A program made the translations under genes and the position numbers. Under the pieces are notes generated by a model, which worked only from the letters and a program-made list of their open reading frames with translations, was not told where the DNA came from and searched no databases. This document shows positions 1 to 13,500 of a stretch of DNA of 64,000 nucleotides, piece by piece. This DNA comes from Epiperipatus broadwayi (taxonomy: Eukaryota; Onychophora; Udeonychophora; Euonychophora; Peripatidae), in NCBI GenBank assembly GCA_028023455.1, contig JAQFVV010006231.1, positions 4,976,036 through 5,040,035 on the forward strand, written 5' to 3'. Every line of letters starts with the position of its first letter. The first letter of the stretch is position 1.

Positions 1-221
1 TGAATATTACTTAAAACATCATCGATAAATTAAATGTTGGATTAATTACAAATAAAATGAATCGTTCACCTATATTCATTAAAATAATTACTTTATTTAT
101 TTATTTGAAAGTTAAGAATTTAAACTATCTATATTTATAACACTTGTTGCAAAATAAGACATCCTCTGGATTCAAAAGTTCAAATTACACACATGCATGT
201 ACAGCTTTATAGTTGCAAAAA

Positions 222-1115
222 ATGGCATGTAGATCTGATACATCTTTAGTTCCAACTGATCAAATTTGGGATGTTGCTGCTATTCTAGCAGGTGTCTGGA
301 ATATATATCAGTTGTGGAATGTCCTTCCAATTCTGGAATTGGCCATCAAATGGCTTATGAAAAGACACCTAAAGAATTACACCCTATGCCAACAGTGTGG
401 TGTTCGTTATTTGCTGGTGATGTATTCTATGGATGTAGATGGCAATACAGAATATGTCGCCATTGCATCTCAATCAGAAACGAGTTTTTTTCCACCGAAG
501 TCATCTGTCTCTGGGAACAGTTATGAAGATAGTGTATTTTTGGGCGCATGATTTGCCACAAGAATACATTATGCATGAGACCGGTGTCAGCAAAAAAATA
601 ATAATTGACTGGGATAATTTTTGCTATGAGGAATGTGCCAGATATTCCGGTGCAAATCTGATGGTTGTCGGCGGATTTGATGACAATGGGAAGCCATTAG
701 TCATAGAAATTATTTCCACCGCAAATATCAATAGGGGACTTATGAAGAGTTCATTGGGTCTTTGGCAGTATTGAAAGGGGATCAAGGAAATGCTTCTTGA
801 AAGAAGTTCCAGATAGGATGGCTGTCACATTGGAGGCCCTGATTACAGCAGTACATTTATTAGGTATGCATATTTCAGATGGCTGGGCTGCATACAATAA
901 CATCAGAAGACTCAACAATGGTATATATATATATATGCATTCGGTTGTCATCCATCATGACAACTTTGTGCATCCCGAAGATCAAGACATATATACCCAG
1001 AATATTGAAAATATGTGGTTGAGAGCAAAGCATAAGCTGAAATACCAATGTGGTACCAGCAGAGCTTTGTTTTCATCATACCTAGAAGAATTTACCTTCT
1101 GGAGTAGCCACAGCA
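222..1115 (+). pseudogene. Merlin-type (ISXO2-like) DNA transposase, frameshifted
   Basis: This is a decayed transposase of the Merlin superfamily, the eukaryotic relatives of IS1016/ISXO2. The coding signal moves between frames: about 266-520 carries a zinc-ribbon-like part ending CRHCISIRNEFF; about 439-720 continues with FFHRSHLSLG and YFWAHDLPQEY, the usual helix region; 797-1115 carries the catalytic end, with HISDGWAAYNNI (second Asp), TQNIENMW (the Glu) and QCGTSRALFSSYLEEF. The block that should hold the first catalytic Asp reads VIEIIS where the family normally has an Asp after IE, so it looks mutated. At least two frameshifts and several stops make it non-functional. I did not find convincing inverted ends around it. 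Family assignment is from recognised motifs; confidence in Merlin/ISXO2 is high, exact limits are approximate. Confidence 0.85.
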
Positions 1116-2095
1116 CTATTGTTTTTTTCTTAAACTTTCTATTCTGCATAGGACACAAATGTGTTTTTTTTTATTATCTCTTACATTTTAATAAATTTTA
1201 ATCTAATTCTACTATAGCATATATGTAAGATTTTCAAGTAATTTTTATTACGAATGTGTCATTTTTTTCAGTTCTAATTTTAAAAAATGGAGGGTGAACA
1301 TGTTGTGACCGCTAAAGTAAACCTTTACCGTTTGAAATGTGCATGTAAGTTAATGGACCAAATGAATTTATTAAAATGCTTAAACATATAAACAATGCTG
1401 GACCAAAAGAAAGTGAGTCTGGAGCAATGGTTTCATGCGGGGGGGGGGGGATACCATGATAAAAAATATGTAGATATTTTTAAAAAAAAATTTTTTTTTA
1501 TTTGCAGATATATAAATCAAATCTAAAACGATTCTCTCCGTTAAAATATTTATATTGAATGAAAATTCGCAAAAAAAAAAGCATTCAAGGAAATAAATTA
1601 TAATTTATTACATTTTATATTTATTTTATTTATTCAAATATTGATAACATAAAATTCACAAATTAGTATGTATAATGTATGAATAATTACTTATTTATTA
1701 TAAATATGACTTTGTATAATTTTATCGAATCAATATATGAAAAAACAAAATAAAATACATGTAATGCAATATATTTATATATATTAATTCCTTAAATGTT
1801 TTATTGTGAAGTCACCATTGTAATTTAATTTTTTTTGCAAATTCTAATTCCATAGATAAAATTGCTAATGAAGAGAATTATCCTTGACCTGTGTGATTAC
1901 ATGTTAATGTGACCTGAAAGTACATGGTGAAATATTTAAGTATAGTGTTGTATGTAGCTGGTAAACACACAATGCTTCTACAGTTGTTTACTTTGTTATG
2001 TGATAGTCATTGTAGGTTATCTTTTAAAAGTAAGGAATTATAAAATCACTTGGGAGGGGGAGGGATTTCTAAAAATCAGTTCACATTTAAAAAAA
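1116..2095. other. AT-rich intergenic stretch
   Basis: No coding signal seen. It holds a run of ten or more G around 1440-1450 and long A and T runs around 1480-1500. Nothing else is recognisable. Confidence 0.6.
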
Positions 2096-2699
2096 TTATA
2101 AATATAGCATTGAAAAGTTGTTTTTCTTGGTTTTTTTCTCTGCAAATTCTTTTAGGATTTCTACTAAATTTAAACTCTTGTTAATTTGAGATTTAATAAA
2201 CAAAATTATCAAACTGTTCAAATGGTCATGCGGAATTGATAATCTCAAGTAAATTTTGATCAGTTTCAGTTTTGAAAAATTCCTTTCACCTGTCACTACA
2301 GTCTCTGAGATAGTCAAGAAAATTCAACAAGCAATAAATGAACTTGGAACTAGAGAAAATTTATTGTTGTAAACAACAAATTCAAACATTGCATGGATTT
2401 AAGATAGAGATGACTTAAATACTTCCATTTTTTCATACAGCATATAACCATCAATATCAAATAGTTTTTATGCTTTTAACTTTTTTTCTCTATGCCAATT
2501 CAACATCTAATAATACCACTTCCAAATATACTGCACATTTTCTTTTTGTACATTTGAGAAAATTCTGAAGATTGCATAAAAATCCAAATAAATTTTGATG
2601 CTTTTTTAGTTGTTCAAATTGTGATTCAAGGGCTTGCAGTGCTCTGTTTATCACTTGCTCAAAATATTGCACTTTGAAAATTGTTTTTGAATCTAACAA
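2096..2699 (-). pseudogene. hAT transposase C-terminal remnant (ZMYM1/TTF-type family)
   Basis: Read on the minus strand, this is the C-terminal half of a hAT-superfamily transposase of the kind often annotated as zinc-finger MYM-type protein 1-like. From 2699 downward it reads VQYFEQVINRALQALESQFEQL, the conserved helix before the RNase-H-fold insertion, then LFGFLCNLQ. The segment at about 2320-2490 continues in a broken frame with FDIDGYMLYEKM. From 2317 down it ends with the hAT dimerisation motif, ETVVTGERNFSKLKLIKIYLR, the signature of hATC domains. A stop and at least one frame change separate the two open parts. The N-terminal zinc finger and the first catalytic residues are missing, so this is a 5'-truncated relic. 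Terminal inverted repeats were not found. Confidence 0.85.
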
Positions 2700-5600
2700 A
2701 AATTAGCCTGCAGATTCATAATCATATATTGTACTGGTCAAAAATGTATGTCCATCCAACAAGACTTAGAATCTGAGCAAAAGTACCCCGAATCCAATCA
2801 TGCCTGAGATACACAGGTCAGGGGCAATCATGAATTCTAACCTGTTTGCCCATTCCACAAATCTATAACACTACAGACAACACCTATGGTGATACTACAT
2901 TATTTTCGGGCCCGGTGCTACATCGTTTTGCACGAGAACTCAGCTGCTGATGATGATGAGAGATTGAGTGAACCCAAGATATTAAGTTAAAAACACACAT
3001 AAAGATTATTAAGGTGATTCAAACAACTGGATTAAGTTTAAAAACATAAATATTTATTTTGACAAAAATTCAAGATTTTATATTTGTAATCAACTTCACG
3101 CATTTAAACTATTATTTTGGTTACAAATCTTTGACAATCTTTATACAATTATTTTCTTTTAATAGATATCAATTTAGTGTGGCAGTTACAATACTGAATG
3201 TATATTTAAAATAGAGTTTTATTCAATGTTACAAAAACAAATTTATCTGGATGATCGATAACCGTTTATACATTAAAACACATATAAAGATATGACAATA
3301 ATAGAGTTTCGCTGTTTGGACAGTTTTAATGGGATGCCTTTGGCATTGGATACATAAGTTTATTTTCATTTATAGAATTTATTTACGACTTTAAAATGAG
3401 GATACACTTTGATCAGTAATTAGACTAAAAACATTATTTATTTTATATTTAAAAGTCAAATATCGCAAAACTCTATCAATACGGGAATGGCTTATTTAAA
3501 TAAAGGGGAGGGCAGCTTCATGAAAGGTTGGATTTAAACTCCAACTAAAAATATTACAAAAAGAAAAACTTTTCATTATCACATATCATTACAATTTATT
3601 TTGCTAAACAGGGAAGAAAACTAACTATAAGAAATTGTGGTGCTAGCATTATGTCAGTGAGAGAGAGGGTGTCACATTTGGCCAAGAAAATGTTATTCTA
3701 TTTGAAGGTGGTGTGCCAGCTTCAGGCTGAGCTCTACCTAATGGAAAAGTTAGATAGGAAGTTGCTATGGATCCAGTTTGCAGTAAGTCCATGCAGAGCT
3801 TCAACTACACTAACCGGCTTGTTCCAGGTAGTAGACTTAGACCCCTGTTATGAATGAAAATAAAAAAGGATGGAAGACTTCAAATCCCTGGAATGAGGTA
3901 CAGGCAAATCAGATCAAGCCCTATGTGGTTTATTAATAATTTGATGTATGCTAGCAATGCTATTATAAAATATGAAATCATTGGTTTTAAATACTAAAAT
4001 GAAGCCTTAAGTAGTTTAACAAATATGTAATGATATGTTAAAATAATGACCCATGTAAGATAGAATCATTAATCAGAAGTTAAAACTATTATTAATGAAG
4101 CATACATTGCTCCCCCTTCTTGAATCACTATTTTATTTAACATAAAAAAAAAAACTAAAATTCACGCACTTAAAAGTGCAAATAACAAAATAGATTTAAA
4201 TCACCAGCCTTTTGGTGATGATGATCAATAAGAAATTAATAAAATTAACGAACACCAATATCCACTCTAGATTGCAAAGCATTTATACATTTTATATAAA
4301 TTTATGATCAAATATTTTTTTAAAAAGCATATATTTATTTAAAATACAAACTCAATCTTACGAGATATTTAGAGATAAATAATAACTCATTAATCCCCCT
4401 CCCCCTTTCTATTCCACAGCAGGATATAGAAGTTCTTTAAGACTGGGTTTGATTAGCATTTACAAATAAAATTAAATAAAAAATATAAAAATATCATTAA
4501 AAATAAATCATAACCGCACTAAATTATAAGGATAAGAAGAAGTGTGAGTTGGATGAAAAGTTTTATAATAAGATTAGATTAGGTTATAGAGAATCGATAC
4601 TAAGGAAATAATTAGTTTAACATGCTCACCGATTAGCAAGTTAAAAAGAGGTTTAACATGAAGAAAACATTAATTTTATAGAGTTACAAGTTAGAATTAG
4701 GTAATATGATAATGTCTTTGGGCTAGTTACCTCAGGATTCTATGGAATACTGACGAATCTTCTGTGGAAGGTGGCATTTTTTGATGGCACCGGCACTCTT
4801 GAGCGGTAGGAGCTACATCTCTGCACGGTGAAGAGTGGAGCTGAAGACGGAGGGGAAGGCAGCTGAGGCTCCTCAAAAATTAAACAGAAGTGGAGTCGAC
4901 TAGTGACTATTGACCCAACTCTGACACAATAGATTTTTAGCTCTATTTATACAAACTTTGAGTTATTCAAAGAATGTTTTTAATTAAACTTCTTAACTCT
5001 TAATTAATCCTTAATTTACCGAAATATTTTCTCTATTGTTAGTGGAGATGCAATTGTTAGATAACCGTCCAAAAATAAATTCAAAGCTAGTTTCAGATTA
5101 GAAATAGATTTGATAAAAATGATAATAGCTAACTAAAATCAATTAGCTTTGTTTTAAATTTTACTTTCATTAACTTTAATTTAAAAATTCCTTTTAAAAT
5201 TATGAAACAAACTAAAGTTCCCACCCCTTTAATTACCCTTGGATAGTTAACGACTGCATCTTTCATCTTGAATATTTGTGTAATTATATGAAAAAAAATA
5301 TTTATAAAATAAATAAAATATAGTTAATAAAAAAAATACAAAATTATTTACAAGATTTGTTTGTGCTTTTATATATATAAAAGCTCTGTTAATATATGTA
5401 TATATCTGAGTCGCATCTATAAAAGCCAATATTTAAAATTAAAGAAAATTTTTTTTTGAGATTTATATTTATACATTTTATAGACACTTCTCAGAAATAT
5501 ACGTATAGTTTATATGCATATGACAAAAAAAAAAAAAACAGGATGAAATATGGGCTGTGGTAGAACAGTGAAACTCGATCTTGAACTAAGGTTGACTGTG

Positions 5601-8287
5601 TAAATGTTTACTCCAATATTTCAATGTAAACTCAACATTAGCCCTTTAGCAAACTCACTGACATCAACCAAGATTTTTTTTTTGTATGTCTTTTCACGTA
5701 CTAAACTTTTAGAATGAAGAAAGCATTGTTACAACATCCATGATATCACAAAATTTTCTTGAAAAAATAAGGAGTGTCAGAAAATTTTCTAATTTTTTTA
5801 TTTGATTCAGTATCATTTTTTGCTTTCTGCTAACTCTTGTAGCAGAATCGAGATTCATGCATTCATGTCCATTGGGGCCCATATATTTTTGTATTCTATT
5901 AGATAAGAAGAAGAAAAAGATTGTGGCCCCTTTTATCAATAGTTGTAAAAAATCAAAAACATTTTAGGATTATTAGGCAGAATTTTTCTTTTTATGTCAA
6001 CAAAATGGAAAGTTACTGAGAAGAGCATTAATATTGGTAACCATTTCAACCTTCATTATTCATATTCTGAATCTGTTATCATTTAGTTTTATTTTGAAAC
6101 TATTTTAAGTTTGGTGGAATATGAACTTTGTTCTATATGTATTTGTTTTATATGTATTTTTTATAAATAAAGCATTATAAATTCTTCCTTTTTCATAAAT
6201 GTTAAGTCTGTATAAAGGATATATTTTTCTATCTGCAAGCAAAAATAAATTAAATTGTAAAAAAATGTTAATTATCCAAAGATGTAATTATTTTGCAAAA
6301 AAATATTTGATCATTATTGTAAATGATATTTAAATGCAGTACTTAATATGGAACCTATACATTTGTCATTAATGAATTGTACAACTATTAAAGTGACAAC
6401 AAATTGAAGATACTATGTTTGGCAGACTGTCAATCACAATTATTTTGCAACATTAAATTCTAAGAATAGAAATTAAAGTAGAAAGGATCTTTTACTAAGT
6501 AAAATAGATAGATAACATTATTGTATTCTGTGTGTGTGTGTGTGTGTACATTACTAAGGGCAATTTGATATCTTCCTTTAATTAAAAAAAGTGTGCAGCC
6601 CAGATAATTTATTTTTTCCTGCCAGTTGCACAAGATGTTTATTGGGAGCAATAGTCCCAAATGGATTTAAAGTTGGCTCTAGTTAGACATTGATCAAATG
6701 AAATTTTATACTATATTACAAATTAATTCCAGTATTTGTTAAATCATTAAACAATATATATTGTAATGGTACAGATTCATGGGTGAACCTGGGTAATGAA
6801 AAACATCTATTAGAAGTCAACATATAAAATTTAATATATAAGTAATGTTATACATAAGTAATGAGCATGAGATCTTGAGAGATCATTCTGATATCAGCAC
6901 AGCTAACTATCTTAAGTATCAGCATAATTAACTATAAGTTCACCAGCTTTAAAAATAAGTATAATTAATACTTATTCATTATCATGAATCAACAGTCAAT
7001 CTTGTGACTGGATTTGAAATGGGTCTACTGTAAACCAAGTTAATTATTTAGTCCTTACCAGCTTGGGGCAATTATTTAAACAAAACTTGGATGCACAAAC
7101 TTAAGTGCTAATCCATCAGAATATATAATAATAAAAACTGCTGGGATATTAAAACATGCTGATCATCATCAATGCTCTAGCCATTTAGTACCATTGATAT
7201 ATTGGCCAACTACAAACTTAATGTTTAATAGAGACTAAGTAAAATGTAGTGCATGAACTTTAATAGATACCCCCCTTGTGCCAATCCAGGATTATCAACT
7301 GAATGCCCATAAACACTAATATGTACTTTCATATAATAGTCCATTATGCATGAATCTAGCTTAGAGAAAAAGCTCTATAATTATTATTATGAGCAAGAGA
7401 TGATGCAACATATAATCTAAAACTATTTAGAATTAAGTTCACTGGAATAATTTTAACAATAAAATATGTTTATTATTAATAATAAAAAAATAATAAAGGT
7501 CTACAGAATATGGCTGTACATATATAAATTAAGCCTGATTTTGATTAATATACAAAACAAAAAAATATGCTATCATATTTTGATTTACATATATGTTCCA
7601 ATAGGTTTCCATAAACCACCTATATATTTGTGTACAAACATGTGGTATAATATAAAATGAACATTTGAGTCATATAACAACAAAAAAATTATTTTTTACA
7701 AATATATGTCTACCTAACATGCATTGATAAATGCACACAGATGTGCAATATAATTTATAAACATATTTGAATTGTCATAAAATAATAAAAAATTTGATTA
7801 ATTTTAATTTATAAATATCTCAATGAGTTTACATGAAACACATCTATATATCTATGCACAGATGCAGTATAATAATTTATTAATATATTTGAATTCATAA
7901 ACCTATAACTGAAAGTGTTTTCTTATAATACATAATTAATGATTAACATACATATATGTGCATGGAAAAGTATGTGCACACTGATATTTATATCATGTTT
8001 CAATTTGCCAAAATAGTAAAATTATTAAAAATATATTTCTCACAATTAATTCTATGCTGAACTATACATAAATTTATAAAAGTTATTTTTTCTTTTTTCA
8101 TTTTTAAAAAAAAGGTAAAATCAGTCTTTGACAGGTTACTGTTGATTAATTATAAACATCTTTAAAAAATACTCCAGCAAATTTCCTTGTTTTACAATGG
8201 AGAAATACTTTTGGAATTTATGAATCAATTCTTTACTTTTAAGATTTTTAATTCAAGTAAAAATTATTTACTTGCACTTTTAAATTA
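2700..8287. other. Gene-poor AT-rich region
   Basis: No convincing gene. Several short open frames exist, including one at 3651-3857 that I do not recognise and treat as chance. A patch of higher GC at about 4720-4880 and another at 2740-2960 stand out from the surroundings and may be old repeat fragments, but I cannot name them. A (TG)n microsatellite sits at about 6530-6547. Confidence 0.5.
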
Positions 8288-8343
8288 TAGATTTTGTTTG
8301 TGATCTGATCCTTCATGTCAGCCGTGGGATGGTGCTATTTCTA
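8288..8343 (+). repeat. Left TSD and left terminal inverted repeat
   Basis: 8288-8295 is the TSD copy TAGATTTT; 8296-8343 is the left terminal inverted repeat, beginning GTTTGTGATC. Confidence 0.87.
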
Positions 8344-8389
8344 ACCACAAACACCTTAATATAACATTTCTGGGCTAGCGATTCTCTAT

Positions 8390-9725
8390 TAATATTGATT
8401 TTTTTTTGTTTACAAATTTTACTTTCTTTCATTTCTAAATTATTTTTCCCAAATATTTTTGACAATGGGATAATAATAGTTGTTTTTTAATTTTTATTGA
8501 CAAGATGATCTTTTTTGGTGTATGTTCAAATAGTAATTTGTGTTTTTTAAATAGTATTTGTTTTTTAAAGTTTGATTGATAAAATTAAAGAGAGAACAGG
8601 TTTTTTGATGTATCTTTAAATAATAATTTACATTACTTTTATTGTTTTACATTTGATTGACAACAATTAGTGGGAAGGGTGTTTTTGTGTATGACTAAAT
8701 AATATTTTACGCTACTTTTATTTTACATTTGATTGCCGACACCAATTATTAAGAGAAGTGTTTTTTTTTTTGTGTGTGTATGTTTAAATAAAAATTTAAA
8801 TAACTTTTATTGGTTATATTTGATTGACAACCAATTTGACTTTCTTTCATTTATAAATTATGATTTTGGTTCCACAAATAATATTTTTGACAATGGGACA
8901 ATAATAGTTGTTTCTTTAATTTTTATTGACAAGAGAGTATTTTTTGGTGTATGTTCAAATAGTAATTTGGGTTATGCTTAAATAATAATTTACCTTACTT
9001 TTATTGTTTTACATTTGATTAACAACAATTAGTGGAAAGGGTGTTTTTTTGTGTATGATTGTCAACAACAATTATTGGGAGAAGGGGTGTATGTTTAAAT
9101 AATAGTTTACGTTACTTTTAGTGTGTACATTTGATTGACAATAATTAGTGGGAGGGGTGTTTTTGGGTTATGATTAATAATAATTTGTTACTTTTATTTT
9201 ACATTTGATTGCTGACAACAATTATTGGGAGAAAGGAGTTTTTTTGTGTATGTTTAAATAAAAATTTAAGTTTCTTTTATTGGTTACATTTGATTGACAA
9301 CTGATTTGACTTTTTTCATTTATAAATTATTTTGGTTTCCCAAATAATATTTTTGACAATGGGACAATAATAGTTGTTTCTTTAATTTTTATTGACAATA
9401 GGGTCTTTTTTGGTGTATATTCAAATAGTAATTTGGGTTATGTTTAAATAATAATTTACGGTCTTACTTTTATTGGTTTACATTTGATTGACAACAATTA
9501 GTGGGAGTTTTTTTTTTGTATGATTAAAGAATAATTTACATTACTTTTATTTTACATTTGATTGCCGACAATAATTATTGGCAGAACTGGGGTTTTTTTG
9601 GGTATGTTTAAAAAAATTATTTTAATTACTTTTATTTTGCATTTGATTGCTTTCAACAAATTATTGGGATAAGGGATGTATGTTTAAATAAAAATGTAAG
9701 TTACTTTTATTTTACATTTGATGAA
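8390..9725. repeat. Degenerate tandem and higher-order repeat inside the transposon
   Basis: A basic motif recurs many times: TTACTTTTATT, TACATTTGATTG, ACAATTATTGGGAG, then a T-rich run and GTGTATGTTTAAATAA. Some units are replaced by a longer module (TTTGACAATGGGA, AATAATAGTTGTTT, TTTTTGGTGTAT) seen at about 8400-8540, 8830-8980 and 9300-9440, giving a higher-order period of very roughly 450 bp. Units differ by many substitutions and indels, so the array is old. Confidence 0.8.
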
Positions 9726-10252
9726 GGCCATTTGGAATCCCTCAAACAAGCTGCCCTTTACAAAGTGAACATTTCAGAGGCAACAATGAGACTTACAAAT
9801 GAAAGTCAAAAGATATTTTTTGACCTCAAGTCTGCATATATTTGCCACATAATCATATCTTTTCTTTCAGCAGGATGTTTTTCTGCTGTAGAAATGTTCC
9901 AGCGCCAGCTTCTGGGTCTGGCAATTCCCATATTTTCAAGTTTTCTGTGTTTGAATTAGCCATATTCTTGATCTCAGAAAATTTCTCGCTAAAATGTGAC
10001 TTAAAGCATGATCATCAAAAAAATTACGCTACTCCATCCTAATAGAGAATTTAGGCTTACAGCTTTATGAGGAACAATCACGACACTGTTAAAATTGTTA
10101 AAAGGTAACAGTACATCAATTTGTATTAAAAAAGGCCAATGAAAATTTAAATAATTTTGATATGATGAACTTAACACACCCTCTTACAATATTGTTACAT
10201 AAAATACATACCACAGCATTACAATGTAGTGCATGACACAAACAACTATGGC

Positions 10253-10446
10253 ATTTTCCTCTGCTTTTAGCATAGGAAAAAGCCACACCACTAGCCACTA
10301 ACCTGAGTTAACACTCTTTCTAGGTTTTATCATAGAAAGAAGGTTTAACTCCGAGTTAACACTTTTTTCTACATTTTAGTGTAGAAAGAAGCCTTAACAC
10401 CAAGTTAACAATCTTTCTAAGATTTATTGTAGAAAGAATGCTTAAA
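10253..10446. repeat. Tandem hairpin units near the right transposon end
   Basis: Three to four units, each with a short inverted repeat such as CTTTCTA and TAGAAAG, separated by GTTAAC-containing spacers (about 10305-10344, 10363-10393, 10409-10437; a more diverged one at 10253-10284). Subterminal repeats of this kind often bind the transposase; that role is inferred. Confidence 0.7.
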
Positions 10447-10491
10447 GGCTTAGGTGCGGCCACAGAAATGGCATATTTCTAGAAATTAAGC

Positions 10492-10547
10492 TAGAAATAG
10501 CGTCATCCCGCGGCTGACATGAAGGATCAGAACACAACCTAGATTTT
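10492..10547 (-). repeat. Right terminal inverted repeat and right TSD
   Basis: 10492-10539 is the inverted match of the left end (ends GATCAGAACACAACC on the plus strand); 10540-10547 is the second TSD copy TAGATTTT. Confidence 0.87.
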
Positions 10548-13500
10548 AAATGTCATTTTTTCAATAAATGATTTTAAATAATATCATTCTCTCTATATAC
10601 ATATATATCACTATTCACCAGCTGTGTTTCATATATATATATATGTTTATTTGTGCCTCTCTCCATACAGATAAATCAGCATATGTATAAACCTTCTTCA
10701 GCAAGTTGGGGGATTCTCTTGGTGAGCTGGTCTTGTTGAAACTGGCTTATAGTTATCATAGGGAAAGGTATATTTAGGTAACTGTGGAAATTCAATTGTT
10801 TCCATTTAGTTTAGGATTGGATAGACATTAGGCAAGCTATCTAGAACAATGCCAGCTATGGAGAATGCAGAAAAGTGAGCCTTCAAGGTGAATCAAAACT
10901 CCACCATCATAAGCTAGTAGCAGCCTCTGTATTCCTTTTTCTCTTTAGTTATACCTTTATGGTAGTTTCTGTCCTTTCTGGAGAACTCTAGAACTACCCA
11001 CTAATCCTTTTTCCTAATCCTTTTATAAGTAGAGTGAGGAAAAAATACATTAATTAAAAAATGTTTTACCTATTGATTGAAAAAGTTAATGACTGTTCAA
11101 TTCATTTTAATCCTTCTAAAAGCAACTTTGGAATTTTATCAAAGTATAATCTACAAGCATTACTTAAAAAAAAAGATTTTTAAAATTAAGAAATTTTTTA
11201 ATTATCAGGATATCTATTGCAGCCTAAAAACATACTTGTTTTAATTTTAAAATCAGAATTCAATCAAAATATTAATTCAACCCTTTTTAAAATATTTATA
11301 ATAAAATTTTATTTTAAATTAAAAATTAGTTAATCCTTAGGTGAAAGGTAGAAAATATCTACAAAAAAATTTGACTGTTTATTTCTGCTTTTCCTTTCAA
11401 CTCGTTGTTGTGTGCCATGAAACCCATAACGGTTTCAATATATTTGCTATTTTAATATCTTTTAAAGCCTTTTATGATTTAGTGATTTTGTATGGTAGTG
11501 ATGGACTATAATAAATATTCATGGATTAAAACTCAATCTATTTTTTGGTGACATCATCTGACTCTTTGAAAAATAAATTATTTGATTACTATTATTTGTT
11601 TACAAAAATGTGTTCACTAAACATATATGTCTCAAATAATTGTTTGCATCAATGTAAAAATATGTGGATATTCTCTGTTGAAGAGCAGAGAATATAATTA
11701 GATAATAAATTAGTATAGTTTATATGATAGTCAAGCAGTGCTTGCTGCATAAAAAATTGTACAAAAATTCATAAATGAGGTCATAGTGGTTATTTTTCCC
11801 AACTTAGATTTGAATCAATCAATTTATTCTGAGAAATCTTTCTGATTTATTTAAGCTTTTTATCTGAACTTTAAAATGGAATTCTATATATACAAACAGA
11901 TTTGTAATAAATTGATTCACAATCTAAAGTTTGGCAGGGAAATAGGGTTGAATACATTCATCATTTAACAAGTCCCACTTAGATATGACAGTAATATTCA
12001 ATAATTCTTACACATGTGTGTTATTACAGGTAAAACAATAAGAATAGAGCTAGCTTCAGTTGAAAATAGAGGTTACTAATGGCTTCACTATTTTCATATG
12101 GTGTAATTGTATTATTAAATAATATCAAAGTTAAAAAGGACTAATATCTTAAATATGGTCAGAAATAAGGTTTTTTTTGGCAGCAATCAAAAATTATTTT
12201 ACTATTTCTATAGATACAGTATAAATAATTACTATAGTACAGTTTGATTAAATCATAGATTGAAACAGCTTAATAATAAACACAATGCAGCAAAATTTAA
12301 CAAAGAAAAAAAATTACTTCAATTTACGGAGTTCAGTGACTAAACTACTAACAGGTTTATTTTTTTAAAATGAAGAAAATGTGCAAAGATTTAAAGTCTC
12401 ACTAATTTCAACATTAACAAACTGTTTATTTTTTGAAAATGATATCCAAATGGAAATAATGGTTGTAAGATGTGTGTGAAAGAAATAAGCTTATTATAAT
12501 AGCTTAAAAAAGGATACATTTCTGTATTGAAAGGGATTGTTCTCATGGCACACAATGTAATATGTATTTACATATTTAAAGCTGAAAAGAAAAAATATAA
12601 ATGAATACAGACAAAATTTATGTATATAATTTTTTTTTAAAAACCTGGAATAATCGAAAGATTGATTAAGTAACAATATTTTTTAATATTTCAAAAATAC
12701 TATTAATTATCTAAAATTAAATATAAAAAAGGTCTAATTGTTACCAATTATTTTATTAAATGTTTTTATTTAACTTAGAAAGTCTACTTGTTTGTTTACC
12801 TGTATTAAATCTCATGATGATTTTTAATATTTTTTTGTCAAATGAATTTTCTTTAAATTTTATAAGCAATACTAAATATTTCAGGATTATCCAGTCTAAC
12901 AATGTTAGCAATCAAAATTTCAAAATTCATATTATCAGTTTGGTAAATTTTAAGTGATGCACAAGAGGCAATATATATATTTTTAAGAATAGTTTTGATT
13001 CAATATTCACTAAAGAGTTTATAGTTAATTAAAACAGCAAGAAATAGAAATGAATTAAAACTTGTTTTTTTTTTTAAAAAAAAAGCACTGTGTTCAGAAA
13101 CAAATAATAAACTTATAAATGTTTTTTAATGCATATGAATTTCATTCAATGACATTGTTTACATTATTAGTTTATAAATTTGAATATGAATAGTTACAAA
13201 AAATCTGCTGTAAAAATATTTAATAACTAAAAAGTAAAAAATAATATATATAAAAGGTATTTTATATAAAAAAAAACACTTTAATTTGAAAAGTAATGCA
13301 CTAAAAATCAAAAAATAAATTAAATAAAAGCATTTTTAATAAGATATTACAAATATATTATATATGATTAAAATATGAGATATATTGGCTAGAAGGCTTA
13401 ATTGTCATTGGGGTGGTGCATTTTTCTTAACCACTATGGCCCTATGAGTATTAATATTTAACTGTCTACAATTTAAGTGCCTGAGAAGTTGCATCGACAC

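Larger units (their letters stand above)
8296..10539. mobile_element. Non-autonomous DNA transposon with 48-bp TIRs and 8-bp TSD
   Basis: The two ends are inverted copies: 8296-8343 and 10492-10539 match at about 43 of 48 positions and share the core CTTCATGTCAGCCG. Immediately outside are identical 8-bp direct repeats, TAGATTTT, at 8288-8295 and 10540-10547, the expected target-site duplication. The body (2.24 kb) contains no recognisable transposase; an open frame at 9732-9959 resembles nothing I know. Inside are a long degenerate tandem repeat (8390-9725) and a run of hairpin units (10253-10446). An 8-bp duplication is compatible with hAT, P or Merlin superfamilies; since both hAT and Merlin relics occur within 8 kb, either could have mobilised it, but that is inference. 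Confidence 0.88.

Noticed and set aside
3651-3857. 68-codon open frame on the plus strand
   Set aside because: No recognisable motif or homologue; surrounding sequence shows no splice or promoter context.
8390-9725. A CRISPR-like array
   Set aside because: Units are contiguous, T-rich and diverged without unique spacers, and the DNA is eukaryotic.
9732-9959. Open frame inside the 8.3-kb transposon as a possible transposase
   Set aside because: 75 codons with no DDE or zinc-finger pattern; too short and unlike any transposase I know.
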